Source: Bacteroidales bacterium UBA4345 (GTDB lineage: Bacteria > Bacteroidota > Bacteroidia > Bacteroidales > Paludibacteraceae). From it: a stretch of 56,681 nucleotides of DNA. Positions 1-8,432 of the stretch are shown piece after piece (the stretch's first letter is position 1; each line of letters opens with the position of its first letter). Made by a program: the position numbers and the translations under genes. The notes below the pieces were generated by a model that made no database searches, was not told the origin of the DNA, and worked only from the letters and a program-made list of their open reading frames with translations. The stretch lies in assembly GCA_002396385.1 (NCBI GenBank), contig DGTD01000078.1, positions 1-56,681 on the forward strand. The letters are read 5' to 3'.

Positions 1-513
1 CACTTAGTGAAAGCGTTAGGTGCCGACGTCACCGTATACAGGAACGACCAGTTCGAGCTGCCACAGTTAGAACAATTCGACAAGATTATATTGTCGCCAG
101 GTCCGGGCATACCTTCAGAAGCAGGTTTACTGCTCGATGTGATTAAAAACTATGCTGGCAAGAAACCCATTTTGGGAGTCTGCCTCGGCCATCAAGCAAT
201 TGGCGAGGCGTTCGGCGGAAAACTGACCAACTTAAGTCAAGTCTACCACGGGCTCCAAACCCCATGCAACAATTTCGGCAACGACTATATTTTTGACGGC
301 ATTGGAAACATCTGCCAAATAGGCCGCTACCACTCGTGGGTGGTTGACAAAGAGGGGTTCCCGAAATGCCTTGAAGTAACAGCCGAAAGCGAAGAAGGCT
401 TCATTATGGGGCTAAAGCACAAAGACTACGACATCCACGGCATCCAGTTTCACCCAGAAAGTGTACTGACACCCGATGGTGAAAAAATTATAAGCAACTG
501 GCTTAACCACTAA
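1..513 (+). CDS. trpG: Anthranilate synthase glutamine amidotransferase subunit (5' truncated)
   Basis: This subunit supplies ammonia from glutamine to TrpE for anthranilate synthesis, the first committed step of tryptophan biosynthesis. The reading frame is open from base 1 (His-Leu-Val-Lys-Ala-Leu-Gly-Ala-Asp), matching the usual TrpG N-terminal helix, so roughly 15-20 residues lie left of the window; the GTG at base 7 is internal, not a start. Class I amidotransferase landmarks are present: the oxyanion region SPGPG, the nucleophile motif GVCLGHQAIGE, and the His/Glu pair in GIQFHPES near the C terminus. It is followed at 595 by trpD, and trpE and trpB presumably lie upstream as in other Bacteroidales trp operons (inference). 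A pabA-type role is less likely given the trpDCFA genes that follow. Confidence 0.95.
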   Translation, partial: HLVKALGADVTVYRNDQFELPQLEQFDKIILSPGPGIPSEAGLLLDVIKNYAGKKPILGVCLGHQAIGEAFGGKLTNLSQVYHGLQTPCNNFGNDYIFDGIGNICQIGRYHSWVVDKEGFPKCLEVTAESEEGFIMGLKHKDYDIHGIQFHPESVLTPDGEKIISNWLNH

Positions 514-594
514 CAACAAGATAAGAGTATGAACAAACTGATTGTTGAAACGTTGAAAAAACTCCATAAAGAATAGAAACAAAATCGTACCACA

Positions 595-1596
595 ATGAAA
601 AAAATACTTTCCCGATTAGTCAATCACGAAGAACTTACACGTGAAGAGACCAAAGAAATACTTTTGAACATAACAAAAGAAGTATATCCACAAGAACAGA
701 TAACCGCCCTGTTAATGGCGTTCCAGATGCGCGGAATAACAGTAGACGAGTTGCTCGGGCTGCGCGATGCCATTCTTGAGACCGGAGTACCTGTCAACAC
801 AAAGCCGTTCAAAGTGCTCGACATAGTGGGAACAGGCGGCGACGGCAAGAACACATTCAACATATCGACCTGTTCGTGCGCGGTAGTCGCTGGTGCCGGT
901 TACAAAGTAGCCAAACACGGCAACTATGCAGCCACCTCGGTCAGCGGGGCGAGCAATGTAATTGAGGGACACGGAGTAAAGTTCACTACCGACAACGACA
1001 AGATTCTGGAATCGCTTGACAAGTGTAACTTTTTCTACCAGCACGCACAACTCCACGCCCGTGCCATGAAGTTCGTTGGTCCCATCAGGAAAGCATTACA
1101 GATACCAACTTGTTTCAACCTGCTAGGCCCGTTGGTCAATCCGTCACAACCCGATTACCAAATGCTGGGTGTTGCAAACCTCGACCAGATGCGCCTTTAC
1201 AGCAACGTATACCAAAAACTAGGCATACGCTACACCATAGTCAACAGCCTCGACGGTTACGACGAGATATCACTGACCGGAGACTTCAAGGTAACATCGA
1301 ACGACCTTGAAAAGGTATTCTCTCCTTCAGAACTAGGTTTTCCGAACTCAAAGCCAGGCGAGATTTGCGGAGGTGCGAAACAAACAAAAGAAGACGCACT
1401 TGAGATTTTCGACGACGTACTGCAAGACAGGGCCTCGGAGAGCCAGAAAAACGTGGTTCTGGCCAATGCCGGCTTCGCCATTAAAACCATCGAGAAAGAC
1501 AAAAGTATTGAGGAGTGCATAGCCATTGCAAGAGAGAGCATCGAGAGTGGAAAGGCATGGAGCAACTTCAAGAAGTACGTCGAACTCAACTCGTAA
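595..1596 (+). CDS. trpD: Anthranilate phosphoribosyltransferase
   Basis: The enzyme transfers the phosphoribosyl group of PRPP to anthranilate, step two of tryptophan synthesis, in the cytoplasm. At 333 residues it has normal family length. The glycine-rich PRPP/Mg site GTGGDG is at residues 79-84, followed by the NIST segment and KHGN at about 107-110, all diagnostic of TrpD. It is a stand-alone TrpD, not fused to TrpG as in enterobacteria. The ATG lies 82 bases after trpG and the stop is 12 bases before trpC, consistent with one transcript. Confidence 0.97.
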   Translation: MKKILSRLVNHEELTREETKEILLNITKEVYPQEQITALLMAFQMRGITVDELLGLRDAILETGVPVNTKPFKVLDIVGTGGDGKNTFNISTCSCAVVAGAGYKVAKHGNYAATSVSGASNVIEGHGVKFTTDNDKILESLDKCNFFYQHAQLHARAMKFVGPIRKALQIPTCFNLLGPLVNPSQPDYQMLGVANLDQMRLYSNVYQKLGIRYTIVNSLDGYDEISLTGDFKVTSNDLEKVFSPSELGFPNSKPGEICGGAKQTKEDALEIFDDVLQDRASESQKNVVLANAGFAIKTIEKDKSIEECIAIARESIESGKAWSNFKKYVELNS

Positions 1597-1608
1597 AAAC
1601 AAGCCGCA

Positions 1609-2394
1609 ATGACCATATTAGACAAGATAGTAGCCAACAAGCGCATAGAATTGGGAACAATGAAAAAAGAGTTTCCGATCGAGAGGCTGAAAGAGAGCGA
1701 ATACTATTTCCGTAAAGGATTCTCAATGAAACAAAGCCTTGCGGACTCAAGCACCGGCATCATCTCGGAATTCAAGCGGAAGTCGCCTTCCAAGGGATTC
1801 ATCAAAGAAGGCGCCATCGTCACAGAAATCACTCCGGGCTATGAGGCAGCCGGCGCAAGCGGCATTTCGGTGCTGGCCGACAAAGACTTTTTCGGAGGTG
1901 GGGCTGCTGATGTAAAAGCCGCACGCGGAGTTGTCAAACACACCCCTATCCTATTTAAGGAATTCCTTTTCGACGAATACCAACTTCACTTGGCCAAGGC
2001 CTCTGGAGCCGATGTTGTTTTGCTTATTGCATCTATTATGGACGTTGACACTTGCCACCGACTGGCATCGAAGGCAAAAGAACTAGATTTGGAGACCCTT
2101 TTGGAACTTTACGAACCAGAAGAAGTCAGCCACATCCACCCGACTGTCGACATGGTTGGCATCAACAACCGCAACCTCAAAACTTTTGAAGTTGACTTGG
2201 CCGCATCCATCAAACTGCGCAACAGCATACCCGACAACTACTTGAAAGTGAGCGAAAGCGGCATCAGCGACCCTGAAACCGTAAAAATGCTCCGGAAGGA
2301 AGGATTCCGCGGATTCCTGATGGGAGAGAACTTTATGAAACAGCCCGACCCGGCAAAAGGTCTGGAAAATTTCATAGCTGCCCTTAACACTTAA
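1609..2394 (+). CDS. trpC: Indole-3-glycerol phosphate synthase
   Basis: This enzyme cyclises and decarboxylates carboxyphenylaminodeoxyribulose phosphate to indole-3-glycerol phosphate. It is a 261-residue monofunctional TIM barrel. The motif EFKRKSPSKG (Glu54, Lys56 and Ser59) carries the family's substrate-binding and catalytic residues, VLADKDFFGG provides the general-acid Lys region, and GINNRNLKTF and SESGI are the expected C-terminal barrel motifs. It sits 12 bases after trpD and 10 before trpF. TrpC and TrpF are separate proteins here, unlike the fused E. coli enzyme. Confidence 0.97.
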   Translation: MTILDKIVANKRIELGTMKKEFPIERLKESEYYFRKGFSMKQSLADSSTGIISEFKRKSPSKGFIKEGAIVTEITPGYEAAGASGISVLADKDFFGGGAADVKAARGVVKHTPILFKEFLFDEYQLHLAKASGADVVLLIASIMDVDTCHRLASKAKELDLETLLELYEPEEVSHIHPTVDMVGINNRNLKTFEVDLAASIKLRNSIPDNYLKVSESGISDPETVKMLRKEGFRGFLMGENFMKQPDPAKGLENFIAALNT

Positions 2395-2404
2395 CAAAAC
2401 TCCT

Positions 2405-3028
2405 ATGCTGATTAAAGTATGTGGAATGCGCGAAGCCGGCAACATAGCCGCAGTGAAAGCACTACAACCCGATTTCATAGGGATGATTTTCTACCCCAAA
2501 TCATCTCGTTTTGTTGGGGAAGAGCCAACAGAAGCACAAGCGGCCAGCTTTGAGCCAGCTAAAAAGGTGGGGGTTTTCGTTAACAATACAGAAGAGTATA
2601 TATTAGAGAAAATCGGAAAGTTCCACCTCGACATGGTACAATTGCATGGTTCGGAAACGCCCGACTTCTGCAAAGCGCTCACCGAGAAAGGAATTTCCGT
2701 TATAAAAGCCTTCAGCATAACAGATGCGAACGACTTGAAAAACGTGGAACTCTACAAAGGCTGCACAAAATACAACCTACTCGACACAAAGACCCCAAAA
2801 GTAGGAGGTTCGGGTATAAAGTTCGACTGGCAAATTTTGAGCCATTACACATCAGAAACGCCATTCCTACTTAGTGGTGGTCTAGATTTAGAGAATGTTG
2901 AAGCCATAAAAGAATTAAAACATCCGGCACTAGCCGGAGTTGACCTCAACAGTAAGTTTGAAATTGCCCCCGCACTGAAAGATGCAAAAAAGTTGGAGTC
3001 ATTCTTCAAACAGTTGAGAAACAATTAA
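2405..3028 (+). CDS. trpF: Phosphoribosylanthranilate isomerase
   Basis: TrpF performs the Amadori rearrangement of phosphoribosylanthranilate to the substrate of TrpC. The 207-residue protein begins with the family signature KVCGM containing the catalytic Cys6, has the motif QLHGSE in the middle of the barrel, and a C-terminal GVDLNSKFE in place of the more usual GVDVSSGVE, where the Asp is the general acid. LLSGGLDLENV is the phosphate-binding segment. It is tightly packed between trpC and trpA. Confidence 0.96.
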   Translation: MLIKVCGMREAGNIAAVKALQPDFIGMIFYPKSSRFVGEEPTEAQAASFEPAKKVGVFVNNTEEYILEKIGKFHLDMVQLHGSETPDFCKALTEKGISVIKAFSITDANDLKNVELYKGCTKYNLLDTKTPKVGGSGIKFDWQILSHYTSETPFLLSGGLDLENVEAIKELKHPALAGVDLNSKFEIAPALKDAKKLESFFKQLRNN

Positions 3029-3049
3029 GAATAAAAAAGAGCAAACAAT

Positions 3050-3826
3050 ATGAACAGAATTGACAGATTGTTCCAGAGTGGGAAGAAAGACATACTGTCT
3101 ATCTTCTTCACCGCAGGATTTCCACACCTTAACGACACGGTGGAAATCATCAAGACCCTCGACAAAAAGGGTGTAGACCTAATTGAGATAGGAGTCCCCT
3201 TCAGCGACCCTATGGCCGACGGCCCGGTAATCCAGCACAGCAACCAAGTGGCCCTAGCCAACGGCATGAGCCAGAAAGTGCTTGTCGAGCAATTGAAAGA
3301 CATCCGCAAAGAAACAGACATACCGCTCATCTTCATGGGTTACATTAATCCGACCCTACAATACGGATTTGAAAATCTTTGCAAGAAAGCAGTAGAAATC
3401 GGCATCGACGGTTTCATCATACCAGACATTCCATTAGACGTATACCAGAAAGAGTATGCTGAAATCATCAAGAAATACGACTTGCGCTTTATCCTTCTAG
3501 TCACACCAGAGACACCTGAAGAACGCGTGCGTTTGATTGACGAAGTAAGTTCAGGATTCGTATATATGGTTTCATCGGCCTCAACAACCGGAGCCCAACA
3601 GAACTTTAACGAAGCTAAACAGGCGTACTTCAAGAAAATAGAAAATATGAACTTGAAGAACCCTACACTGGTCGGCTTCGGTGTTTCGAACAAAGAAACA
3701 TTCGACGCAGCCGCAGCACACTCGCGCGGTTGCATTATCGGTAGCGCATTCGTCCGTGCGTTGGAAGAGAATCCGACCATTGAAGCCGCAGCAGAAAGCC
3801 TGATCAGCAAGGTTCGCGGAAAGTAA
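3050..3826 (+). CDS. trpA: Tryptophan synthase alpha chain
   Basis: The alpha subunit cleaves indole-3-glycerol phosphate to indole, which is channelled to TrpB. The 258-residue barrel has the catalytic pair Glu46 (in LIEIGVPFSDP) and Asp57 (in MADGPV), and the phosphate site region FGVSN. The partner trpB is not in the window and does not follow trpA, so it is likely at the upstream end of the operon as in related Bacteroidales (inference). trpA is the last gene: a strong hairpin and T-tract follow at 3854-3896. Confidence 0.97.
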   Translation: MNRIDRLFQSGKKDILSIFFTAGFPHLNDTVEIIKTLDKKGVDLIEIGVPFSDPMADGPVIQHSNQVALANGMSQKVLVEQLKDIRKETDIPLIFMGYINPTLQYGFENLCKKAVEIGIDGFIIPDIPLDVYQKEYAEIIKKYDLRFILLVTPETPEERVRLIDEVSSGFVYMVSSASTTGAQQNFNEAKQAYFKKIENMNLKNPTLVGFGVSNKETFDAAAAHSRGCIIGSAFVRALEENPTIEAAAESLISKVRGK

Positions 3827-3853
3827 GTTCAAAAATTTGACAGCTAAGAGCGA

Positions 3854-3896
3854 GAAAGGGTTTGAAAGTTTTTTGACTTTCAAACCTTTCTTTTTT
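3854..3896 (+). terminator. Rho-independent terminator of the trp operon
   Basis: A 15-base-pair stem with a single bulged G in the 5' arm (3854-3869 pairing with 3876-3890) closes a short T-rich loop and is followed by six Ts. It lies 28 bases after the trpA stop. Confidence 0.9.
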
Positions 3897-3974
3897 AGAG
3901 AAGGATACGACACCTAGCAGGACATAGTAAAACAGAAAAGTAGCGTTCTTTTACCGATAAAGGCAAAAATTAAA

Positions 3975-3982
3975 TATCTTTG
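3975..3982 (+). promoter_or_regulatory. Bacteroidetes -7 promoter element before the MBOAT gene
   Basis: TATCTTTG matches the Bacteroidetes consensus TAnnTTTG and lies 20 bases upstream of the MBOAT ATG. The -33 region (around 3949-3954) is T-rich but lacks a clear TTG. Confidence 0.6.
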
Positions 3983-4002
3983 CGAACAAATATAAAACAC
4001 AT

Positions 4003-5400
4003 ATGTTATTCTCGTCACTAACATTTCTATTCGTATTCCTTCCCATAGTGCTGATTTCCTACTATCTGGTAAAGCCCACATTAAGGAATTCGGTTCTATT
4101 ATTTGCCAGTTTGTTTTTTTATGCATGGGGAGAACCAACGTACCTCATCATAATGCTTGCCACAATCGCCATCAATTATATTGGAGCGAGATGCATTGAG
4201 GCCTTCAGCCAAAAAGGATTGGCATTGGCAGGGACAATAGCCCTAGACTTGGCGTTTCTAGGCTACTTCAAATACTACGACTTTTTCATCGACAACATCA
4301 ACAAGTTGTTTCATAGCAACATCGACTTTATTCACGTTGCGTTGCCTATTGGAATCTCATTCTATACCTTCCAATCAATATCGTATCTGGTTGACGTATA
4401 CCGTGGCGACGTAAAAGCCCAAAAGGACATCTACAAGTTAGCACTCTACATCTGCCTATTTCCGCAGTTGATTGCCGGTCCTATCGTAAAATACCACGAC
4501 GTAGAGGAGCAGATCAACGACAGAAGCGAAGATTTTGCCAAGTTCAAGCAGGGAGTCAGGCGCTTCATCATTGGTTTGAGCAAAAAAGTACTTATAGCCA
4601 ACACACTGGCAGTAGTAGTCGACAAGGTATATGGTATGGAAATAGACTTTCTGTCGACTAGTGCAGCTTGGTTGGGAGCCATACTCTACCCTCTGCAGTT
4701 GTTCTTCGACTTCAGCGGCTATTCCGATATGGCCATCGGATTGGGTCTTATGTTCGGATTCACATTCAAGGAAAACTTCAATTTCCCTTACATTTCGAAA
4801 TCAATAACAGAGTTCTGGCGTCGTTGGCATATTTCGTTGTCAACGTGGTTCAAAGAATATCTGTACATTCCATTAGGAGGAAACCGCAAAGGGTCTAAAC
4901 GCCAATTGGCCAACATTGGCATAGTGTTCTTCTTTACGGGAATGTGGCACGGAGCAAGTTGGAATTTCATTATATGGGGCATGTGGCACGGCCTTTTCAA
5001 CATAATAGAGAAAGCGACGGGCTGGAACAAAGACAAAGACAACAAAGGTTTGACCATATTGCAACACATCTACACCCTGTTTGTAGTGATGATAGGCTGG
5101 ATTATGTTCCGTGCCGACTCAATGTCGCACGCATGGAGAATCATACGCCGGTTACTTTACATTAAGCCATGTGAGAAAGACATCTACGATTTGGGATACT
5201 ACATCACCACCAACACCTGGTATTTCCTTCTCATAGCAATACTGTTATCTGTGCCCCTACTTGACAAAATACCGGTTCACATAAAAGAAGGCAGAATATC
5301 AAACATTGCGACCAACTGCGTACTAGTAGCACTATTCGCATTGTGCATAAGTTCGCTTGTCGCATCATCGTATAACCCATTCATCTACTTCCGCTTTTAA
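4003..5400 (+). CDS. MBOAT family O-acyltransferase (AlgI/DltB-like)
   Basis: The 465-residue polytopic inner-membrane protein belongs to the membrane-bound O-acyltransferase family, which passes acyl groups (usually acetyl) from cytoplasmic donors across the membrane to periplasmic acceptors for glycan modification. Visible hallmarks are hydrophobic helices through most of the length, the motif TEFWRRWHISLSTWFKEYLY (residues 269-288), and FTGMWHGASWNF with the invariant His316, followed by a second WHG at 328-330. It is 9 bases upstream of an AlgX-like protein, the classical MBOAT-plus-SGNH pairing seen in alginate, cellulose and peptidoglycan O-acetylation. No polysaccharide synthase is adjacent, so the glycan acceptor is unknown. 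A -7 promoter element and ATG support the start. Confidence 0.93.
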   Translation: MLFSSLTFLFVFLPIVLISYYLVKPTLRNSVLLFASLFFYAWGEPTYLIIMLATIAINYIGARCIEAFSQKGLALAGTIALDLAFLGYFKYYDFFIDNINKLFHSNIDFIHVALPIGISFYTFQSISYLVDVYRGDVKAQKDIYKLALYICLFPQLIAGPIVKYHDVEEQINDRSEDFAKFKQGVRRFIIGLSKKVLIANTLAVVVDKVYGMEIDFLSTSAAWLGAILYPLQLFFDFSGYSDMAIGLGLMFGFTFKENFNFPYISKSITEFWRRWHISLSTWFKEYLYIPLGGNRKGSKRQLANIGIVFFFTGMWHGASWNFIIWGMWHGLFNIIEKATGWNKDKDNKGLTILQHIYTLFVVMIGWIMFRADSMSHAWRIIRRLLYIKPCEKDIYDLGYYITTNTWYFLLIAILLSVPLLDKIPVHIKEGRISNIATNCVLVALFALCISSLVASSYNPFIYFRF

Positions 5401-5409
5401 TTGTCAATC

Positions 5410-8352
5410 ATGAAGAAATATATAAAAGAAGCAATAGCCCTTGCGTTAGGAGTCTTATTGGGAATCCTCTCATTTATGCCACTTTCTAAGGCAGATGACG
5501 AATTTGAGCCATTAACCATTTCATTAAACAGTTCTTCCGCAAAAGGAGGAATCCAATTTTACTATACCACCGACTCTACCCAGGAATTCAGCAACGACCA
5601 GATGCTCAGCACAGGAGAGATTGCAGAAGGAAAGATCGAGCTACAATTGAATGTCAAGCACCTCCACAAATTGAGGATGGATTTGGGAAGTAATCCAGGA
5701 GAAATCACATTGCAAGGACTCACCCTGACAGGAGACAAGACGGTCAAAATTGAAAATTTCAACAAAACCGAACAAAACGACATTGAGAACGTCAGATGGG
5801 AGGGAGACAAGGCCCAGATCAAATCGACAAAAGAGGACCCTTACATCGAGTTCCAAACCCCGTTCAATTTGGATGCTAAAGTCATCCACACCCGTTCGTA
5901 TATTATATCGTTCGTATTTTTCATCATCTCTGCTTTAATCATATATTTAATTATACGCCAAATTAAAGAATTCAATCCGAAGAAAGCCATCACATGTTTT
6001 CTAGGAGGCATTGCAACGCTCATATCATCCACAATCAACATAGCGAAGAGCTATGCAAAAGAAGTAATAGCACTAGCAATAGGGCTCGCATGCGGAATTG
6101 CAGTGTACATACAGAAATACGACACAGAGGGAGAGCTGACCCCTATAACAGTTGCCCTTGACTGTTCATCGGTAGTTGGCGGAATCCATTTTTACTACAC
6201 TACAGATTCCACCCAAACGTTCACCGACAACCAAGTGGTCGGTTCGAATGTCGTAACGGGAGACAACCGAATTGAATTCTTATTAAACGTCAACACGCTC
6301 CACAAACTAAGAATGGACGTTGGAAGTTTTCCAGGAGTAATATCTCTCAAAAACATCACTATAACAGGAGACAGAACCGTAAAAATCACCAACTTCGACA
6401 ACACGACAATAAACCAGATACAAGAAGTCTTCTGGTACGGAGACGAAGTACAAATCAGATCGTTAGAAGCCGATCCGTACGTCATTTTCGAAACTCCATT
6501 CAACATAAATGCGAAGGTCAACCATACCAATCTGGCCATTAAGTCGGTAACATATTCATTTATTGCCGCATTAATTGCCTACCTGCTCATATGCGTAATA
6601 CTACGCCTTGTTGGAAAGAAAGAGTTTGATTTCAAGGTAGCGTATATGGTGTGCATGCTCATTTTTGCAGGAATTGTATCAATCATCGGTGCAAAAATGA
6701 TTGCGGAAAAAATAGGGGGCTCAAGCACAAAAAACATCAGCATCTCAGCCAGGCTCAAGACTCAAAACGCATTCAACCTATCATTTTTCCACACAACCAA
6801 GCCAGACGAAGAATTCAATGCAGACTGCATGACAATCGTCCCATTGGTTGCCGGAGAAAACGAAATAAACGTCACAATACCGACAAGACGCCTAGAAAAA
6901 TTGCGTGTAGACTTTGGCAGTAACCCAGGAGAAGTGAAACTTGAGAGCCTTACCGTACACGGAAGTGAAGACATAGAGCTAAAAGACGAAGAGTTCGGAG
7001 TCTCATTAGTAAACGAGTTGGACAGCATTGCCATAAAAGACGGGAGTCTCTTGGTTAAGTCAACACAGGAAGACCCATGGGTAGTTTTCTCCAAAACATT
7101 TAATTTAGTCGGAGACAAAACCATCATCATAAACAAAGTCATCTTCGTCACACTCTTTTTCACGCTGTTGCTATTTCTCTCGTTCGGTGTAAAAACAAGC
7201 AGCAGGCATGTTGAAGGGAAAAAAGTAGAAGATATAGCCCTTGTTATTGTCTTCATCACCGTATGCATAGTGCCAACATTCCTGCTTACCGACAAAGAAG
7301 TGTCGGAAAGCGAAAAACGTAAATTGGCGGAATTTCCCGCAATCAGCGACTCAACAGGTTTCAACTCCTCTTTCTCCACCCAATTCGACACGTGGTATAG
7401 CGACCATTTTACAAACAGAGACGAAATCGTCAGCGTCAACAATGCCATTTTCCAAAACAAGGGGAACGCGCAAAACGAGAGCGTGATTGAAGGAGAAGAC
7501 GGCTGGTTGTTCTTCAAACTTCACAACAGCATTGAGACCTATTCCAATCTGCCTCTCATTAACGAATACGACTTAAATGCAATAAAGAATTACCTCTTGA
7601 CGATAAACAATTGGTGCAACGCACACGGAAAGAAATTCTATTTCCTTATATGTCCGAATAAGACTACCATCTATGGTGAAAAAGTGAAGCATATAAAGAA
7701 GTTCCAAGACGACGAGCACAGTGACGCCGCACTTCTTTTGAAATACCTTGAAGGCAGCGGCATAAAAGTTGTATTCTCGAAAGACGAACTTATGAAACAC
7801 AAAAACGACGGTTATCTTCTATACAGGAAACACGACACACACCATAGCGAGATAGGAGCCTACTATACCTATAAAGCCATGATGGATGTTATAAGCAAAG
7901 ACTTCCCTGTAACCGCAACGCCACTCAGTTCCATTAGTATGACAGGCTACAAAGACGTGAAGGGTTGCGACTTAAAACAATTGCTGCCAGGCGCAATAGA
8001 AGACGACACGTGCACCTACCAACACTTGGGCATAGTGGGAGGAGGCCAGTCTGAAACAGGGCCTAAATACCAGTCCACGTCAACCGATCCGCAAAAAGTT
8101 GGCAACTTATACATATTGGGAGACTCTTTCTCAATTGTCATGCAGTATCTGTTCGGCTCTAGTTTCCATTCCATAAACGTCAACAGAGTAGACCAATACT
8201 TTTTCACTGATGCGGAATTGGCCAAGATAGAGGCAGAAAGTGACATAGTGATTCTAGAAGTTGTGGAAAGACACCTGTCTCTTTTGGCTCGCCAGAAAAT
8301 AGAATCCAAGATGCAGCCATTCAACCCTCTGCAGATGAATGCTGTAAAATAA
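5410..8352 (+). CDS. AlgX/AlgJ-like SGNH O-acetyltransferase with three membrane-anchored beta modules
   Basis: A 980-residue protein starting at the ATG at 5410 (an in-frame TTG at 5401 is less likely). The C-terminal ~345 residues resemble the AlgX/AlgJ acetyltransferase domain: GEDGWLFFK opens it, DTHH supplies Asp809 and His811, and GDSFS supplies Ser906, the expected SGNH triad. Before it, a module of about 200 residues occurs three times (about 1-200, 205-400 and 404-600): a transmembrane helix, a beta-rich domain with the signature KLRMDLGSNPGEITL or close variants and a DPYIEF-type strand, then a second helix. Short Lys/Arg-rich loops between modules fit cytoplasmic placement, so the beta domains and SGNH domain should be periplasmic. 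It probably receives acetyl groups from the preceding MBOAT protein. The module function is unknown; glycan binding is one guess. Confidence 0.85.
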   Translation: MKKYIKEAIALALGVLLGILSFMPLSKADDEFEPLTISLNSSSAKGGIQFYYTTDSTQEFSNDQMLSTGEIAEGKIELQLNVKHLHKLRMDLGSNPGEITLQGLTLTGDKTVKIENFNKTEQNDIENVRWEGDKAQIKSTKEDPYIEFQTPFNLDAKVIHTRSYIISFVFFIISALIIYLIIRQIKEFNPKKAITCFLGGIATLISSTINIAKSYAKEVIALAIGLACGIAVYIQKYDTEGELTPITVALDCSSVVGGIHFYYTTDSTQTFTDNQVVGSNVVTGDNRIEFLLNVNTLHKLRMDVGSFPGVISLKNITITGDRTVKITNFDNTTINQIQEVFWYGDEVQIRSLEADPYVIFETPFNINAKVNHTNLAIKSVTYSFIAALIAYLLICVILRLVGKKEFDFKVAYMVCMLIFAGIVSIIGAKMIAEKIGGSSTKNISISARLKTQNAFNLSFFHTTKPDEEFNADCMTIVPLVAGENEINVTIPTRRLEKLRVDFGSNPGEVKLESLTVHGSEDIELKDEEFGVSLVNELDSIAIKDGSLLVKSTQEDPWVVFSKTFNLVGDKTIIINKVIFVTLFFTLLLFLSFGVKTSSRHVEGKKVEDIALVIVFITVCIVPTFLLTDKEVSESEKRKLAEFPAISDSTGFNSSFSTQFDTWYSDHFTNRDEIVSVNNAIFQNKGNAQNESVIEGEDGWLFFKLHNSIETYSNLPLINEYDLNAIKNYLLTINNWCNAHGKKFYFLICPNKTTIYGEKVKHIKKFQDDEHSDAALLLKYLEGSGIKVVFSKDELMKHKNDGYLLYRKHDTHHSEIGAYYTYKAMMDVISKDFPVTATPLSSISMTGYKDVKGCDLKQLLPGAIEDDTCTYQHLGIVGGGQSETGPKYQSTSTDPQKVGNLYILGDSFSIVMQYLFGSSFHSINVNRVDQYFFTDAELAKIEAESDIVILEVVERHLSLLARQKIESKMQPFNPLQMNAVK

Positions 8353-8371
8353 AAATTACGATAAAGGACAG

Positions 8372-8405
8372 AAAAGCCGGGACACGTTAGCGCATCCCGG
8401 CTTTT
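8372..8405. terminator. Bidirectional terminator between convergent genes
   Basis: An 11-bp perfect stem (8372-8382 with 8395-8405), A-rich before and T-rich after, sits between the + strand acetyltransferase gene and the - strand hydrolase gene, and can serve both. Confidence 0.85.
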
Positions 8406-8432
8406 CTATTATATAATATATAAAGAGTAGAA

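Noticed and set aside
529..576. A 15-codon frame (MNKLIVETLKKLHKE) between trpG and trpD
   Set aside because: Too short to judge, no Trp codons that would suggest a leader peptide, and no known gene at this place in trp operons.
712..1056. Minus-strand open frame of 114 codons inside trpD
   Set aside because: Lies entirely antisense to a clearly identified gene and has no recognisable protein features.
6762..7517. Minus-strand open frame of 251 codons inside the AlgX-like gene
   Set aside because: Antisense shadow; Ser/Leu-rich translation is what the coding strand's codon use predicts.
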